Part shown: positions 51,752-61,626 of the stretch, in pieces
Numbering within the stretch: the stretch's first letter is position 1
Layout of the letters: each line of letters begins with the position of its first letter
From: Anaerolineae bacterium
Lineage (GTDB): Bacteria; Chloroflexota; Anaerolineae; 4572-78; J111
DNA: 64,000 nucleotides
NCBI GenBank assembly: GCA_016926805.1
Contig: JAFGNV010000090.1
Span: forward strand, 62,001-126,000
Direction: 5' to 3'
Notes under the pieces: model-generated
What the model was told of the DNA's origin: nothing
What the model saw: only the letters and a program-made list of their open reading frames with translations
The model's database searches: none
Made by a program: the position numbers and the translations under genes

Positions 51752-53062
51752 TCAGCCTCGAAATCGTCGTAAAAGGGTATACAGGGCCTCGGTGCCAAAT
51801 TGCATCGCTTCTACCGGAATTCGCTCATTGGCCGCGTGGATGGTAGGTAGCAGCCCGTCCGGTACATCCATTGGATGAAAGCCGTAGGTTTGAATGCCCA
51901 ACCGGGCGAAATACCGGGCGTCGGTGACCCCGGCCAGCACCAGTGGGATTGGCGTTCCCGAAGGGTCGGCCTGGCGTAGAATGTCGGCCAGTAAGTTAAA
52001 GTGGGTCATATCCGGCTCGCCGGGGCCAGGGTCAAAGCGAGTTATTTCAAGGCTCACTTCATTACCAACCACTTGTTTGAGTTCGTGCAACATGTCGGCC
52101 GGGGTGAACCCGGGCAGCAGACGCCCATCTAATTCCACGGTAACCTCGCCGGGAATCACATTGAGTTTGTACCCCCCCTGAACCATGGTGGGGCTGACCG
52201 TGTTGTGCAGTAGGGCGTTCAACAGGCGGCCCTGTTCGCCCAATCGATCCAGCCACCAATTGGTCAGCCTCGGGTTGAGCAATTGCCGTATCGCCAGCCG
52301 TTTGGGGAACGGCAGCGTTTCGCCGATGGCCTCGATCATCTGGCGAACCACCGGCGTAAAGTGAACCGGCAGGCGGCGACGGTCCAAGATGTGCAGAAAA
52401 TTGGCCAGTTTGGCCATCGCCCCGCCGCGAATTGGCATGGAACCGTGTCCACCCGGCCCGCGCAGCGTGGCCCGCAGCGAGCACACCTGTTTTTCGCCAA
52501 CCATGATAGGATAAAATTTACGCCCCGCAAGGTGTTGGGAAAAGCCGCCCCCTTCGCCAACGGCGTAGCGCACGCCATCGAATTGCCCGGCGTGATGCTC
52601 CACCAGATATTTGGCCCCGAATTCGCCGTCTACCTCCTCATCGCTGACAATAGCCAGGATAACGTCACCGGGCAAAGTGAGGTTCTCGGCTTTGGCCCGC
52701 AGCACCGCGCAGACCATCATGGCAATGCCGCTTTTCATGTCCAGCGCGCCGCGCCCCCAGACAGAACCGTCGATAATGTCAGCAGCAAAAGGTGGATGAG
52801 TCCATTCCTGCCCCTTTGTGGTAACCACATCCACGTGCCCATACATTAACAAAGGCGTAGCCTCGCCCCGCCCTGGCAATCGGGCGATGAGGTTGGGCCG
52901 TCGGTCATCACGGGCCAGAATGGTGGTGGCAATACCGGCCTCACGAAGCAAGGTGTTGAGGTAGCCCATACATTCTGCTTCATTGCCGGGGGGATTGGTG
53001 GTGTCAAAGCGAATCAGGGTTTGTAGCAGTTCAACCGGATTGAGGTAAAGGTCTTGTCTCAT
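51752..53062 (-). CDS. M20-family metallopeptidase
   Basis: A 436-residue protein with M20 motifs in order: LLMYGHVDVV (metal H and D), GRGALDMKSG (bridging D), VSDEEVDGEFG (catalytic and metal E) and a late FHPMDVP. A dimerisation domain occupies the middle. It is of the ArgE/DapE-like group and hydrolyses an N-acyl amino acid or dipeptide; the substrate is not evident. Confidence 0.9.
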   Translation of the reverse strand: MRQDLYLNPVELLQTLIRFDTTNPPGNEAECMGYLNTLLREAGIATTILARDDRRPNLIARLPGRGEATPLLMYGHVDVVTTKGQEWTHPPFAADIIDGSVWGRGALDMKSGIAMMVCAVLRAKAENLTLPGDVILAIVSDEEVDGEFGAKYLVEHHAGQFDGVRYAVGEGGGFSQHLAGRKFYPIMVGEKQVCSLRATLRGPGGHGSMPIRGGAMAKLANFLHILDRRRLPVHFTPVVRQMIEAIGETLPFPKRLAIRQLLNPRLTNWWLDRLGEQGRLLNALLHNTVSPTMVQGGYKLNVIPGEVTVELDGRLLPGFTPADMLHELKQVVGNEVSLEITRFDPGPGEPDMTHFNLLADILRQADPSGTPIPLVLAGVTDARYFARLGIQTYGFHPMDVPDGLLPTIHAANERIPVEAMQFGTEALYTLLRRFRG

Positions 53063-53098
53063 AATTGTTGGTATCTTTCAAGCTGGAGCGGTCACCGG

Positions 53099-53150
53099 AG
53101 ATTCCTCGTCGTTTCAGCCGCTTCGCTTCCTTCGTTCCTCGGAATGACAT
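53099..53150. repeat. Degenerate remnant resembling the MITE right arm
   Basis: GAGATTCCTCGTCG...CCTCGGAATGACAT; ends with the same (A/G)AATGACAT as the right half of the 44.2-kb element. Lies upstream of the M20 gene. Confidence 0.5.
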
Positions 53151-53173
53151 TTTCAGGTAAAAGTCAACAGAAC

Positions 53174-55189
53174 CTAATCTGGCCGGGTTAAAACAGCCAC
53201 CCCATAAGGCGCGAGTTTGAATTTGCCCTCAAACGTTTTCCCACTCAGATGTTCCAGCACCGGCCACGGCGATTCGACAATTTTACCGGTGCGCTGGTGA
53301 TTAATGGCAAGCCAAATTTCAGTTTTGTCGGGATTCACCAGGGTACGAATTTCAACGCCCTGGGGGGCGGTAATCCGTGGCCGGCTCAGTTTGACCGTTT
53401 GGGTGAATCGCTCCAGCAAAGCGTATTGGGCCGCCTCATCCAGATAAGTACCCACATAATACACCAGCCCGCTTTTATGCGAGCGAACGGTGATGGCCAG
53501 TTGGTCATCCAACCAGCCGTTGGCGGGGCCGTAATGGGCAATCGCCGCGCCTAATTTATCGGTCAGGTTCAGGAGTTCGGCCCACTGGTGGGAGTAGCCT
53601 TCAAACCAGTTGCCTTTCACCGGCACCGGCTCGTCCAGGGCAAAGTATTCCTCTACCTCCACTCCGGCCAATTCGGCCAGCAGCCCCGGTTGGCGCATGG
53701 GCCAGAGCGCATTATCGTCGTCTTTCATGCCGGTTCGGGCGGTCAGTACCAGCCGGCCGCCGTATTCAACGTATTCGGTCAACACCTCGGCTCGACGTTG
53801 ATTGATGAGCATCAGCGCCGGGGCAAAGACCAGCCGGTAACGGCTCAAATCCTGAACGTCCGCCGAAATGATGTCGACCGGAATGTTCAGCGCGGCCAGG
53901 GGTTTGTAGTAATGCACCAGGTGGGCCACGTAATCAAAATCCTGGTGATGCGGCTGCGCCTGGATAGACCAACGGCTGTTATAATCGTTAAGAATGGCCA
54001 CGCGGGCGTCGGTAGTGGCTCCGGCCAGCAGGTGAGACACTTTGGCAAACTCTCGGCCAAGGCGCTGAACCTCTGAATAGAACGGACGTGGCTGGCCCGA
54101 CGGGTCAATCAGGGTACCGTGATATTGCTCCTGGCCCCCCAACGCCGACCGCCACTGCCAATAAAGGACGGCCTCGGCGCCGTGCGCCACGGCGTGCCAG
54201 GCCATCACCCGGCCCTCGCCTTTGTTAAGCGTGTTATTCACGGGCCTCCAATTTACGTGGTTCGGCTGCGTTTCGATGAGCCAGAAATTTTTCTGTTTGA
54301 ACCCGCGCACCAGATCGTGGGCCGCGCCTGCGGCCAGGTAATCAAGGTGACCGGTGCCAACGTACCAGTCCCAGGAAGCCAGGTCCAAGTCTTCGGTAAG
54401 GGCATAGTGGTCAAAAGCGTCGAACCAGTTCATAAAATTATGGGTAACCCACACCCCTGGGGGGAGGTGCGGCCGCAGCGCGTCGAGCTGAAGTTTTTGA
54501 TAGCGACGATAACTTTCGGTAACAAATTGTTTGAAGGCCAGCCTCAGGCCGGGGTTGTGCAGGCCGATGGGCAGGGGGATTTGCGCCCAATCGGTGTAGG
54601 TTTGACTCCAGTAGCGGGTGGACCAACGCTCGTTGAGGGCATCCAGGGACTCAAATTTCTCTTGCAGGTATTCCTGAAAGCGTCGTTGGCAGCGGTCGCA
54701 ATAACAAACGCGACTGTACTCATTATCCACCTGCCAGCCGATGACGTGGCGGTTGGGACCAAAATGCTCGCCCATGGCAGTGACAATACGCTGCACTGCC
54801 GCGTGAAACTCCAACGAATTGACGCAAAAATGGGTGCGATTGCCGAATTGCACCTGTCGCCCCTTCTCGTCGAAGGGCAGGATGTCCGGGTGTTGCTGGA
54901 TGAGCCAGGCGGGTGGGGCGGCGGTCGGCGTGCCCAACACACTGACCATGCCGGCATCGGCGAACATGGTAATGGCCCGGTCCAACCAATCAAAATTGAA
55001 TTCACTGGCAGTGGGTTCCAGGGTAGACCAGGCAAATTCGGCCATACGGACGACGGTGAAGCCAGCTTCCTGCATCAGCCGGACATCTTCGGGCCAGCGC
55101 TCTGCGGGCCAATGTTCGGGATAGTAGGCCGCGCCCAGGTGAAGACGGGCAGGAGGGGTATTATTGGCTTTGGGGGGTTGGTCGGTCAT
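53174..55189 (-). CDS. Beta-galactosidase, GH42
   Basis: A 671-residue glycoside hydrolase family 42 enzyme. Acid/base E157 (VDNEYS) and nucleophile E306 (WLIETQPN) are present; C122, C162, C164 and C167 match the zinc cluster of the family (VCYCDRCQRR). The three-domain A-B-C layout is full length. No signal peptide, so it is cytosolic and acts on imported galactosides. ATG with weak GGAG upstream. Confidence 0.96.
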   Translation of the reverse strand: MTDQPPKANNTPPARLHLGAAYYPEHWPAERWPEDVRLMQEAGFTVVRMAEFAWSTLEPTASEFNFDWLDRAITMFADAGMVSVLGTPTAAPPAWLIQQHPDILPFDEKGRQVQFGNRTHFCVNSLEFHAAVQRIVTAMGEHFGPNRHVIGWQVDNEYSRVCYCDRCQRRFQEYLQEKFESLDALNERWSTRYWSQTYTDWAQIPLPIGLHNPGLRLAFKQFVTESYRRYQKLQLDALRPHLPPGVWVTHNFMNWFDAFDHYALTEDLDLASWDWYVGTGHLDYLAAGAAHDLVRGFKQKNFWLIETQPNHVNWRPVNNTLNKGEGRVMAWHAVAHGAEAVLYWQWRSALGGQEQYHGTLIDPSGQPRPFYSEVQRLGREFAKVSHLLAGATTDARVAILNDYNSRWSIQAQPHHQDFDYVAHLVHYYKPLAALNIPVDIISADVQDLSRYRLVFAPALMLINQRRAEVLTEYVEYGGRLVLTARTGMKDDDNALWPMRQPGLLAELAGVEVEEYFALDEPVPVKGNWFEGYSHQWAELLNLTDKLGAAIAHYGPANGWLDDQLAITVRSHKSGLVYYVGTYLDEAAQYALLERFTQTVKLSRPRITAPQGVEIRTLVNPDKTEIWLAINHQRTGKIVESPWPVLEHLSGKTFEGKFKLAPYGVAVLTRPD

Positions 55190-55292
55190 CTTGTCTCGCT
55201 CCGTTTATTTCGGCGCAAATGGTAGCACAGATGACCGGAATGAGCGAATTTTTGTCCGGGTGGAAAATAGATGGAAGTGACTGGCTGCCCAA

Positions 55293-55859
55293 TTAAAATT
55301 CAATTCCCGGCTGGGCTTTGATGCCCTGCTCTTCGTAGGGATGTTTGACTTCCCGCATCTCCGTGACCAAATCCGCATATTCAATCAAAGCTTCCGGCGC
55401 ATAGCGACCGGTAATAATCAGGTGTAGCCCTGGCGGCTTGTTAGCCTTGAGCCAGGCAATAACCTGTTGGGTGTCCAGCCATTTAAAATGCAAGGGGTAG
55501 GTAAATTCATCCAGGATGAGCAGATCATAATTGCCGTGGGCAATACGTTCCTGGGCCAATTGCCAACCGTGACGCGCCCTGGCTTCGGTCTCGTCTATAT
55601 CTTGGCTGGTCCAGGTGAAGCCGTTGCCGGTGGAAATCCAATCGATTTCCATTCGTTCGGCGGCTTTGATTTCACCAAAACGGGCCTTCTTGTGCTTCAA
55701 AAATTGGATTACGCCAATTCTCATATCTCGACCCCAGGCACGGAGCATCATCCCCAGAGCGGCGGTGGTTTTGCCTTTGCCGTTGCCGGTGTTGACAATC
55801 ACCAGGCCTTTTTTTTTGCGGGCCTGACGAGTAGTTTCATTAAATTGAGTTGTGCTCAT
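55293..55859 (-). CDS. cobO: Cob(I)alamin / cobyrinic acid adenosyltransferase
   Basis: A 188-residue CobO/BtuR protein with Walker [43 protein letters not shown] and [20 protein letters not shown]. It attaches the adenosyl group to the corrin cobalt. It lies 66 bp after nadB in the same direction, so it may be the last gene of the nad operon. Confidence 0.95.
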   Translation of the reverse strand: MSTTQFNETTRQARKKKGLVIVNTGNGKGKTTAALGMMLRAWGRDMRIGVIQFLKHKKARFGEIKAAERMEIDWISTGNGFTWTSQDIDETEARARHGWQLAQERIAHGNYDLLILDEFTYPLHFKWLDTQQVIAWLKANKPPGLHLIITGRYAPEALIEYADLVTEMREVKHPYEEQGIKAQPGIEF

Positions 55860-55925
55860 ATTCCTATCCCCAAGGTCAACCTGATGGGTAGTCGGCTACC
55901 TGCGGTTGGCGGTCCGTGGTTCGAG

Positions 55926-57509
55926 TCAGACACGATAATGGCACCCAATACTTGTTTTATTCTCCCAGGCGGCGGTGGTCACAATGATTGCCGCGCGCGC
56001 GGCATTGCGCAGGCCAACCAGGCCGTCGGTCAGGCGGGAGGCTCGATAGAAGTTTTCGATCTCCACTTCCAGGTGACGTAGTTCGCTCATGGCCCGTTTT
56101 AAGCGGGGGGTGGTGCGGACCAGGCCGACGTAATTCCACATAATGTTTTTGATGGCGGTCATGTCTTGGTTTACCAGAGCGGGGTCGGGCGGTTCCAGGC
56201 CGGTATCTTGCCAGGGGGGGATGTTGTCTGGTTTGGGCCGGGCCTGGTCGGCGAGTAACGCTGGCTGGATGTGTTGGGCTGCCCGGTGTCCCCAGGTAAG
56301 GCCTTCCAACAGGGAGGCGCTGGCCAGGCGATTGGCCCCATGCACGCCGGTGCAGGCAACCTCGCCCACGGCGTAGAGATGCTGAATGGTGGTGCAGCCC
56401 CACATATCCGTCCAAACCCCGCCGCAGGAGTAATGCGCCGCCGGCACTACGGGAATCAGGTCGCGGGTGATGTCTACGCCGTATTCCAGACATTGTTCGT
56501 AAATGTTGGGAAACTCGGCCCGAATCTCGTCGGCTGGAATGTAGGAGCGCAGGTCCAGGTACAGGTTCCGCACATCGTGTTCCAGCATTTCCTGGTGCAT
56601 GCTGCGGGCGACCACGTCGCGGGGGGCCAGGTCTTTCCATTCGGCATCGTATTTCTGCATAAACGGCTCGCCGTTGGCATGCACCAGCCGCGCTCCGGCT
56701 CCCCGCACGGCCTCAGAGATGAGAAAATTCGACGCGGGTGGCCGGTGAAAGGTGGTCGGGTGAAACTGGACGAATTCGCTGTTGATGGCGCGCGCTCCAG
56801 CGCGATAGGCCATGGCCAGTCCATCGCCACGCGCGCCGGTGGGATTGGTAGTTCGCAGGAAGATCTGTCCCAGGCCGCCGGTGGCCAAAATGGTACGCTT
56901 GGCCAAACAACGAATAACCCGTTTGGCCGATTGATCCAACACGTAGGCCCCCACGCAAGCATGCGGCTCGTAAACGGCCAGTCGATTCAACGAGTGGTGG
57001 GCCGGAGTCAATAAATCAACCGCGGTATGGCCGGTCAAAAAATTTACCTGGGGATGATGAGCCAACAGCTCGATGAGTTCCAGTTCAATGGCCCGGCCGG
57101 TAGCGTCGGTGGCGTGGAGGATACGAGGAGCGGAGTGACTACCTTCCCGAATCAGGGCCAGCTCGCCCTCCGGCGTGTGATCGAAGGGAACGCCGACACG
57201 TTCCAACAGGACTTGCCTGACCAAATCCGGACCTTCTTCGGCCAGGATGGACACGGCCTGGGGGTTGCAATAACCGACCCCGGCCCGGTTGATGTCTTCA
57301 CTCAACAGCTCCGGCGAGTCATCGGCACCGCGATAGATGATGCCCCCCTGCGCGTAATAGGTGTTGGTTTCGGCTGGTTGCCGGGTGCGGGTAACAAGCG
57401 TTACCGAGATGCCGGCATCGGCCAGTTGCAGGGCCGCCGTGCCGCCGGCAATACCACAACCAATGATTAATACATCGGTTTCAAGACAATCGTTGGTTAT
57501 AGAAGTCAT
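55926..57509 (-). CDS. nadB: L-aspartate oxidase
   Basis: A 527-residue flavoprotein with the FAD motif GCGIAGGTAALQLADAG, TYYAQGGI, ILATGGLGQ, QFHPTTFHRP, and the active-site region with PAAHYSCGG. It oxidises aspartate to iminoaspartate, the first step of NAD synthesis. The stop of nadA is 5 bp upstream. The ribosome site is GTTAGGACAG before the ATG. Confidence 0.96.
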   Translation of the reverse strand: MTSITNDCLETDVLIIGCGIAGGTAALQLADAGISVTLVTRTRQPAETNTYYAQGGIIYRGADDSPELLSEDINRAGVGYCNPQAVSILAEEGPDLVRQVLLERVGVPFDHTPEGELALIREGSHSAPRILHATDATGRAIELELIELLAHHPQVNFLTGHTAVDLLTPAHHSLNRLAVYEPHACVGAYVLDQSAKRVIRCLAKRTILATGGLGQIFLRTTNPTGARGDGLAMAYRAGARAINSEFVQFHPTTFHRPPASNFLISEAVRGAGARLVHANGEPFMQKYDAEWKDLAPRDVVARSMHQEMLEHDVRNLYLDLRSYIPADEIRAEFPNIYEQCLEYGVDITRDLIPVVPAAHYSCGGVWTDMWGCTTIQHLYAVGEVACTGVHGANRLASASLLEGLTWGHRAAQHIQPALLADQARPKPDNIPPWQDTGLEPPDPALVNQDMTAIKNIMWNYVGLVRTTPRLKRAMSELRHLEVEIENFYRASRLTDGLVGLRNAARAAIIVTTAAWENKTSIGCHYRV

Positions 57510-57514
57510 CTGTC

Positions 57515-58546
57515 CTAACCTATCTGAATCATCCGTTCAACAGCTTTGGCCGCTCGCATCCGGATATCTTCCGGCACGTCAATGACGTAACGATTGAGTT
57601 TGAGCGCATTAAGCGTGTCTTCCAGCGTAATCTCGTTCATGTGGGGGCAGCGCACGCTGCACAACCGCAGCATTTCCTTATCGGGGTTGGCGGCGGCGAT
57701 GTTGTCGCCCATGGCACATTCGGTGAGCAACAGGTAGTGCGGTTTATTGGTTTCCTGGACAAACTTAATCATGGCCGAGGTGCTGGCCGAAAAGTCAGAC
57801 GTTGCCACCACCTCGGGTGGACATTCCGGGTGAGCCAGAATAACCACATCGGGGAATTGTTGGCGCACATTGGTGATGTCTTGCACGGTAAATTTCTCGT
57901 GAACTTCACACCGGCCGTGCCAGCCAATCATCTGGTAATCCAATTCAGTGTCATCCGGCCCAGCGGTGGCCGATGGGAAGATGATGTGCTTACCCGTTTC
58001 TTTGGCCACGTTGCGGGCCAGGTATTCGTCGGGGAGAAAAATAACGGTTTCACTATCGAGCGACTCAACCACGGCTTTGGCATTGCCCGACGTACAGCAC
58101 AGGTCGCTCTCGGCCTTCACGTCAGCGTAGGTGTTGACGTAACTGACCACCGGCACGCCGGGGAATCTGGCTTTGAGCCGGCGCACGTCTTCGGCAGTGA
58201 TGCTGGCCGCCAGAGAGCAGCCCGCTTTTTGGGCCGGCAGGAGCACGGTTTTTTCGGGATTGAGAATTTTGGCCGTTTCGGCCATAAATCTGACCCCACA
58301 GAAAACGATAATGTCTTTGTCGGTGGTAGCGGCTTTGCGGGCCAGTTCTAACGAGTCGCCGGTAAAATCGGGGATGGAATGGAATAGGGCCGGTTCCATG
58401 TAATTGTGGCCCAGAATGACTGCATTCTTCTCTTTTTTGAGCTGGTTTATTTCGTAGGCTAACTCAGCTTTGTAACGCAATTCCATGTCGGGGACAACGC
58501 GGCTGAGTTTGGCTTTCATTTGTTGGTAAGTTGCTTCAACTGTCAT
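57515..58546 (-). CDS. nadA: Quinolinate synthase
   Basis: A 343-residue NadA with ILGHNYMEPALFHS, the Fe-S cysteines in IVFCGVRFMAETAK, DLCCTSGNA and LRLCSVRCPHMN, and HPECPPEV. The 4Fe-4S enzyme condenses iminoaspartate with DHAP to quinolinate. It is the second gene of the nad operon, with 94 bp to nadC. Confidence 0.97.
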   Translation of the reverse strand: MTVEATYQQMKAKLSRVVPDMELRYKAELAYEINQLKKEKNAVILGHNYMEPALFHSIPDFTGDSLELARKAATTDKDIIVFCGVRFMAETAKILNPEKTVLLPAQKAGCSLAASITAEDVRRLKARFPGVPVVSYVNTYADVKAESDLCCTSGNAKAVVESLDSETVIFLPDEYLARNVAKETGKHIIFPSATAGPDDTELDYQMIGWHGRCEVHEKFTVQDITNVRQQFPDVVILAHPECPPEVVATSDFSASTSAMIKFVQETNKPHYLLLTECAMGDNIAAANPDKEMLRLCSVRCPHMNEITLEDTLNALKLNRYVIDVPEDIRMRAAKAVERMIQIG

Positions 58547-58640
58547 GGTGGTTTCACCTCGCTTTCTTGTTGATCACGTGAGCGCCGACTGCCAGCCATT
58601 GGTTACGATCTTTTGGTAGCCATTGGTCCGCTGCCAACCA

Positions 58641-59480
58641 TCATTTTAGTAACAGACTGATGTCCATTGCCGGCGCCGAGTGCGACAGTGCGCCCACAGA
58701 AATAAAATCCACCCCGGTGGCCGCAATGTTGGCTACCGTGTCTAAATCGACATTACCCGATGCTTCCAGGGGGATTCGACCGTTGGTTAGCCGCGCCGCC
58801 TTACGCATCTCGGCCAGGCTCATATTATCGAGCAGAATCCGGTCGACACCCAGGGACAGGGTTTCTTCCAGTTCGGCCAGAGATTTTACTTCAACTTCAA
58901 TGGGCCGACATTGTTTGTCCTGTGCACGCACTCGCTTGACTGCTTCGCTGATGCCACCCGCTGCGGTAATATGATTATCCTTGATAAGCACCATATCGTA
59001 CAAACCAAAGCGGTGATTTTGGCCGCCACCCAGTCGCACGGCCCACTTATCCAGTAGACGTAAGCCGGGAGCGGTTTTGCGGGTGTCCAGGATGATGGCT
59101 TTGGTATCCGCTACAGCTTTAACAAATTGGCGGGTGAGGGTGGCGATGCCAGACATTCGTTGCAGCAAATTCAAAGCGACGCGCTCGCCGCTCAGCAGTA
59201 CTCGCCCCGGCCCTTTCACGGTGGCGATGACACTGCCTTTTTCCACGGTATCGCCGTCGACAACGGAAGGAGTGAATTGCACGGTTTCGTCGATGAGCAT
59301 GAAGGTCAGCCGGACAACTTCCAATCCGGCCACAACCCCGGCAGTTTTGGCCACAAATTGGCCCTGGAGTATCACCTCGGAGGAAATGATGCAATCAGTG
59401 GTTACGTCCCCATCGCCAATATCTTCGGCCAGGGCATGTTGGATAGTGGATTTAATTTGAGACAAAATGTTGTTTGTCAT
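58641..59480 (-). CDS. nadC: Nicotinate-nucleotide pyrophosphorylase (carboxylating)
   Basis: A 279-residue NadC: EDIGDGDVTTD, LNLLQRMSGIATLTR, ILDTRKTAPGLRLLDKWAVRLGGGQNHR and VEVKSLAELEE, with a late ISVGALSHSAPA. It makes NaMN from quinolinate and PRPP. It is the first gene of the nadC-nadA-nadB-cobO operon, with a promoter and operator dyad directly upstream. The ribosome site is weak. Confidence 0.97.
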   Translation of the reverse strand: MTNNILSQIKSTIQHALAEDIGDGDVTTDCIISSEVILQGQFVAKTAGVVAGLEVVRLTFMLIDETVQFTPSVVDGDTVEKGSVIATVKGPGRVLLSGERVALNLLQRMSGIATLTRQFVKAVADTKAIILDTRKTAPGLRLLDKWAVRLGGGQNHRFGLYDMVLIKDNHITAAGGISEAVKRVRAQDKQCRPIEVEVKSLAELEETLSLGVDRILLDNMSLAEMRKAARLTNGRIPLEASGNVDLDTVANIAATGVDFISVGALSHSAPAMDISLLLK

Positions 59481-59503
59481 TGAAATAGACTTTCGTTGGC
59501 GAT

Positions 59504-59552
59504 TTAGTGTAAATTACACACTAAGTGTAGCGTCGAAAAGCAGAAATGTCAA
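59504..59552 (-). promoter_or_regulatory. nad operon promoter with overlapping operator dyad
   Basis: Minus strand TTGACA (59552-59547), 17 bp, TACACT (59529-59524). A perfect dyad TTAGTGT-N7-ACACTAA spans 59504-59524, touching the -10 and the expected transcription start. The site also contains the palindromes GTGTAAATTACAC (59507-59519) and ACACTAAGTGT (59518-59528). This is a classical repressor layout; the 21-bp length fits a NAD-responsive regulator such as NrtR, which I infer without proof. Confidence 0.7.
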
Positions 59553-59558
59553 ATTGTT

Positions 59559-60548
59559 TCACTGGCTTTTGGGCCTAATCGGGTTATATTTTCGGCAAAG
59601 CTGCGCCGTTATCAAGGCTATTCCAATGACAGATAGAAACAAAATAACGCAAATGTCGGCCAAACGCAGGGCCCGTCTGATCGCGTTCGCGTTCAGTTTT
59701 TCCTGGCCGCCGTCCAATTCGTAAACGCCCTGTTTGCTCAAGGTAACGTGGAGGGCGCCAGCCATGGCGCTCATGGTCCAGCCCGCATTGAGGCTGGCAG
59801 TTCGGTGGTGTTGGTCCAGCATAGTGCGGGCCGCACGACAACCATCGCCCCCTCCCAGCCAGGCCGCTATCACCAGCAGCCAGCCGGTCAGCCGGGCCGG
59901 GAGCCAGTTGAAAACGTCATCCAGGCGAGCCGGGAATTTGCCCAGATATTCAAACTCCGGCGTACGATAACCCCACATCGCGTCGGCGGTATTGACAAAG
60001 CGGTAAGCCCAGGCCAAAGATAGACCTCCGGCGGCGTAAGCCAGTAAAGGTGCGGTCACACTGTCGGTGAGATTTTCGGCCAGGGATTCGATAGCAGCTC
60101 CGGCAACTTCGGTCTCGTCCAGTTGGTCGGTATCTCGACTGACCAGGTGCCAACTGAGCAAACGTCGCGATTCAGCCAAATTGTGATGGGCCAGAGCCTC
60201 AGCAACCGCCTGTACCGCCCGGCGCAAACCACGATACGCAAAAACGGGCTTAAGGAGCAAAGGCTGAAGAGTGAGGGTGGAAGGATGAAACAAGGGGAAG
60301 GATGAGAGCCTTTGGTTGCTTTTGTTTTTCAGAAATTGAAAGGGAAAGGCAAAGAGACCGACTCCGGTCAGGGTCCAGAATGCGCCAAACCAAAACGACA
60401 TTCGTTTAGGTTGAAAATTACCACCCGCCACCCGTCTCCCCAAAGACAACCAGCGTCCCATCAGCATCAGGGGATGAAAGCGGTTAGGCGGATCGCCAAA
60501 AGCCAGATCCAAAGATACAGCCAAGAGGATAACGATTAGTCGAAACAT
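59559..60548 (-). CDS. cbiB: Adenosylcobinamide-phosphate synthase CbiB/CobD
   Basis: A 329-residue membrane protein with FGDPPNRFHPLMLMG, HNLAESRRLLSWHLVSRDTDQLDETE, AIESLAENLTDSVTAPLLAYAAGG and HRTASLNAGWTMSAMAGAL. It attaches aminopropanol phosphate to cobyric acid. Its start at 60548 is the ATG of MFRLIV; a GTG at 60587 is possible. It runs toward the nad operon but is separated from nadC by the nad promoter. Confidence 0.94.
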   Translation of the reverse strand: MFRLIVILLAVSLDLAFGDPPNRFHPLMLMGRWLSLGRRVAGGNFQPKRMSFWFGAFWTLTGVGLFAFPFQFLKNKSNQRLSSFPLFHPSTLTLQPLLLKPVFAYRGLRRAVQAVAEALAHHNLAESRRLLSWHLVSRDTDQLDETEVAGAAIESLAENLTDSVTAPLLAYAAGGLSLAWAYRFVNTADAMWGYRTPEFEYLGKFPARLDDVFNWLPARLTGWLLVIAAWLGGGDGCRAARTMLDQHHRTASLNAGWTMSAMAGALHVTLSKQGVYELDGGQEKLNANAIRRALRLADICVILFLSVIGIALITAQLCRKYNPIRPKSQ

Positions 60549-60712
60549 GTCATAATCTTTTCCATAGAAACTCCATAATTCTTCCACAAGTGCTTCATAT
60601 TGTTGGGGTAAAATAAGCTCAATAAGACATCATAAATGTCAAATCAAAAAACTTCTCGTTTTAGGGAAGAAATATCTGGAAAACAGTTGGTAATTTATAT
60701 GGAAGTATCACC

Positions 60713-61423
60713 ATGTTAAAGAAAATTTTGATTGGTAGTTTGTTGGTTCTATTATTTGGCCTCATTGTGGTAGCTGCTTATAGTCGTGGCGCCAGCGCCA
60801 GCGCGAATGAACAGGCCTATGGGCAAGGTTGGCGTGGGGCAGGGTATGAATCCAACCAGTTTGTCGAGTCCCGCGGGCAGCAGGGCGGTAAACGTGGTTC
60901 TGGACAGCCCGGTGCCGGTCGAATGGGGACGGGGCAGGATGACGACCGTAACGGTAATGGTCAAGGCAACCCGGGCCAGCGTGGAAATGGCGGTAATATC
61001 CCATTACCTGCCGCCCCCAGTGATGAACCGCTCACCGAAGCCGAGATCCAGGGCCTGCTCAAAGCTCTGGACGATGAGTACCACGCCTGGGCCGTCTACG
61101 GTCAGGTGATAGCAGACTTTGGCCAGGTGAGGCCATTCACTAACATTCAAAGAGCCGAAGCGCAACACATTGCTGCCCTGGTCAATCTTTTTGACCGATA
61201 TGACGTGCCGGTGCCGGATAACTCATGGGTTGGCCGTGTTGAAAGTTTTGACAGCGTGCAGACTGCCTGCGCCGCCGGCATTGCGGCTGAAATTGCCAAT
61301 GCTGCTCTTTACGATGAACTCTTTACCACCACCGATCGTGCCGATATTTTGACCGTATATCAGACCCTGCAACGCGCCTCAACGGAAAAGCACTTGCCTG
61401 CCTTCCAACGGTGTGCGCAATAA
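60713..61423 (+). CDS. DUF2202 (ferritin-like) exported protein
   Basis: A 236-residue protein with a membrane/signal segment (about 4-25), a 70-residue Gly/Arg/Gln-rich low-complexity stretch, then a DUF2202 domain (LTEAEIQGLLKALDDEYHAWAVYG, RAEAQHIAALVNLFDRY) with the EYHA and EAQH pattern of ferritin-like metal-binding helices. Function unknown. A strong terminator follows 13 bp after the stop. Confidence 0.85.
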   Translation: MLKKILIGSLLVLLFGLIVVAAYSRGASASANEQAYGQGWRGAGYESNQFVESRGQQGGKRGSGQPGAGRMGTGQDDDRNGNGQGNPGQRGNGGNIPLPAAPSDEPLTEAEIQGLLKALDDEYHAWAVYGQVIADFGQVRPFTNIQRAEAQHIAALVNLFDRYDVPVPDNSWVGRVESFDSVQTACAAGIAAEIANAALYDELFTTTDRADILTVYQTLQRASTEKHLPAFQRCAQ

Positions 61424-61436
61424 TAGCATCAATTCC

Positions 61437-61473
61437 AAAGAGTTCCCCCAGATGTTTCTGGGGGAACTCTTTA
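61437..61473 (+). terminator. Terminator of the DUF2202 gene
   Basis: 16-bp perfect stem AAAGAGTTCCCCCAGA / TCTGGGGGAACTCTTT with 4-nt loop TGTT, followed by ATAT. One of the strongest hairpins in the window. Confidence 0.9.
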
Positions 61474-61626
61474 TATTTGTCTCTCGGTTACCTGGGCATA
61501 CAAAAATCATCCAGAGCAACAACGCCTTTTTTAGGTTACATCCAACCGGGCAGACAACGCTTCAACAAGATTCATAGCGGTCAGATACACCCCGTTTTTT
61601 CAGATAGGTTCATTTTGCTCTCGGTA

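Noticed and set aside
54119-55225. 368-codon + strand frame opposite the GH42 gene
   Set aside because: Shadow of a complete GH42 gene with all catalytic and zinc residues on the minus strand.
56271-57014. 247-codon + frame opposite nadB
   Set aside because: Antisense shadow; nadB has complete motifs on the minus strand.
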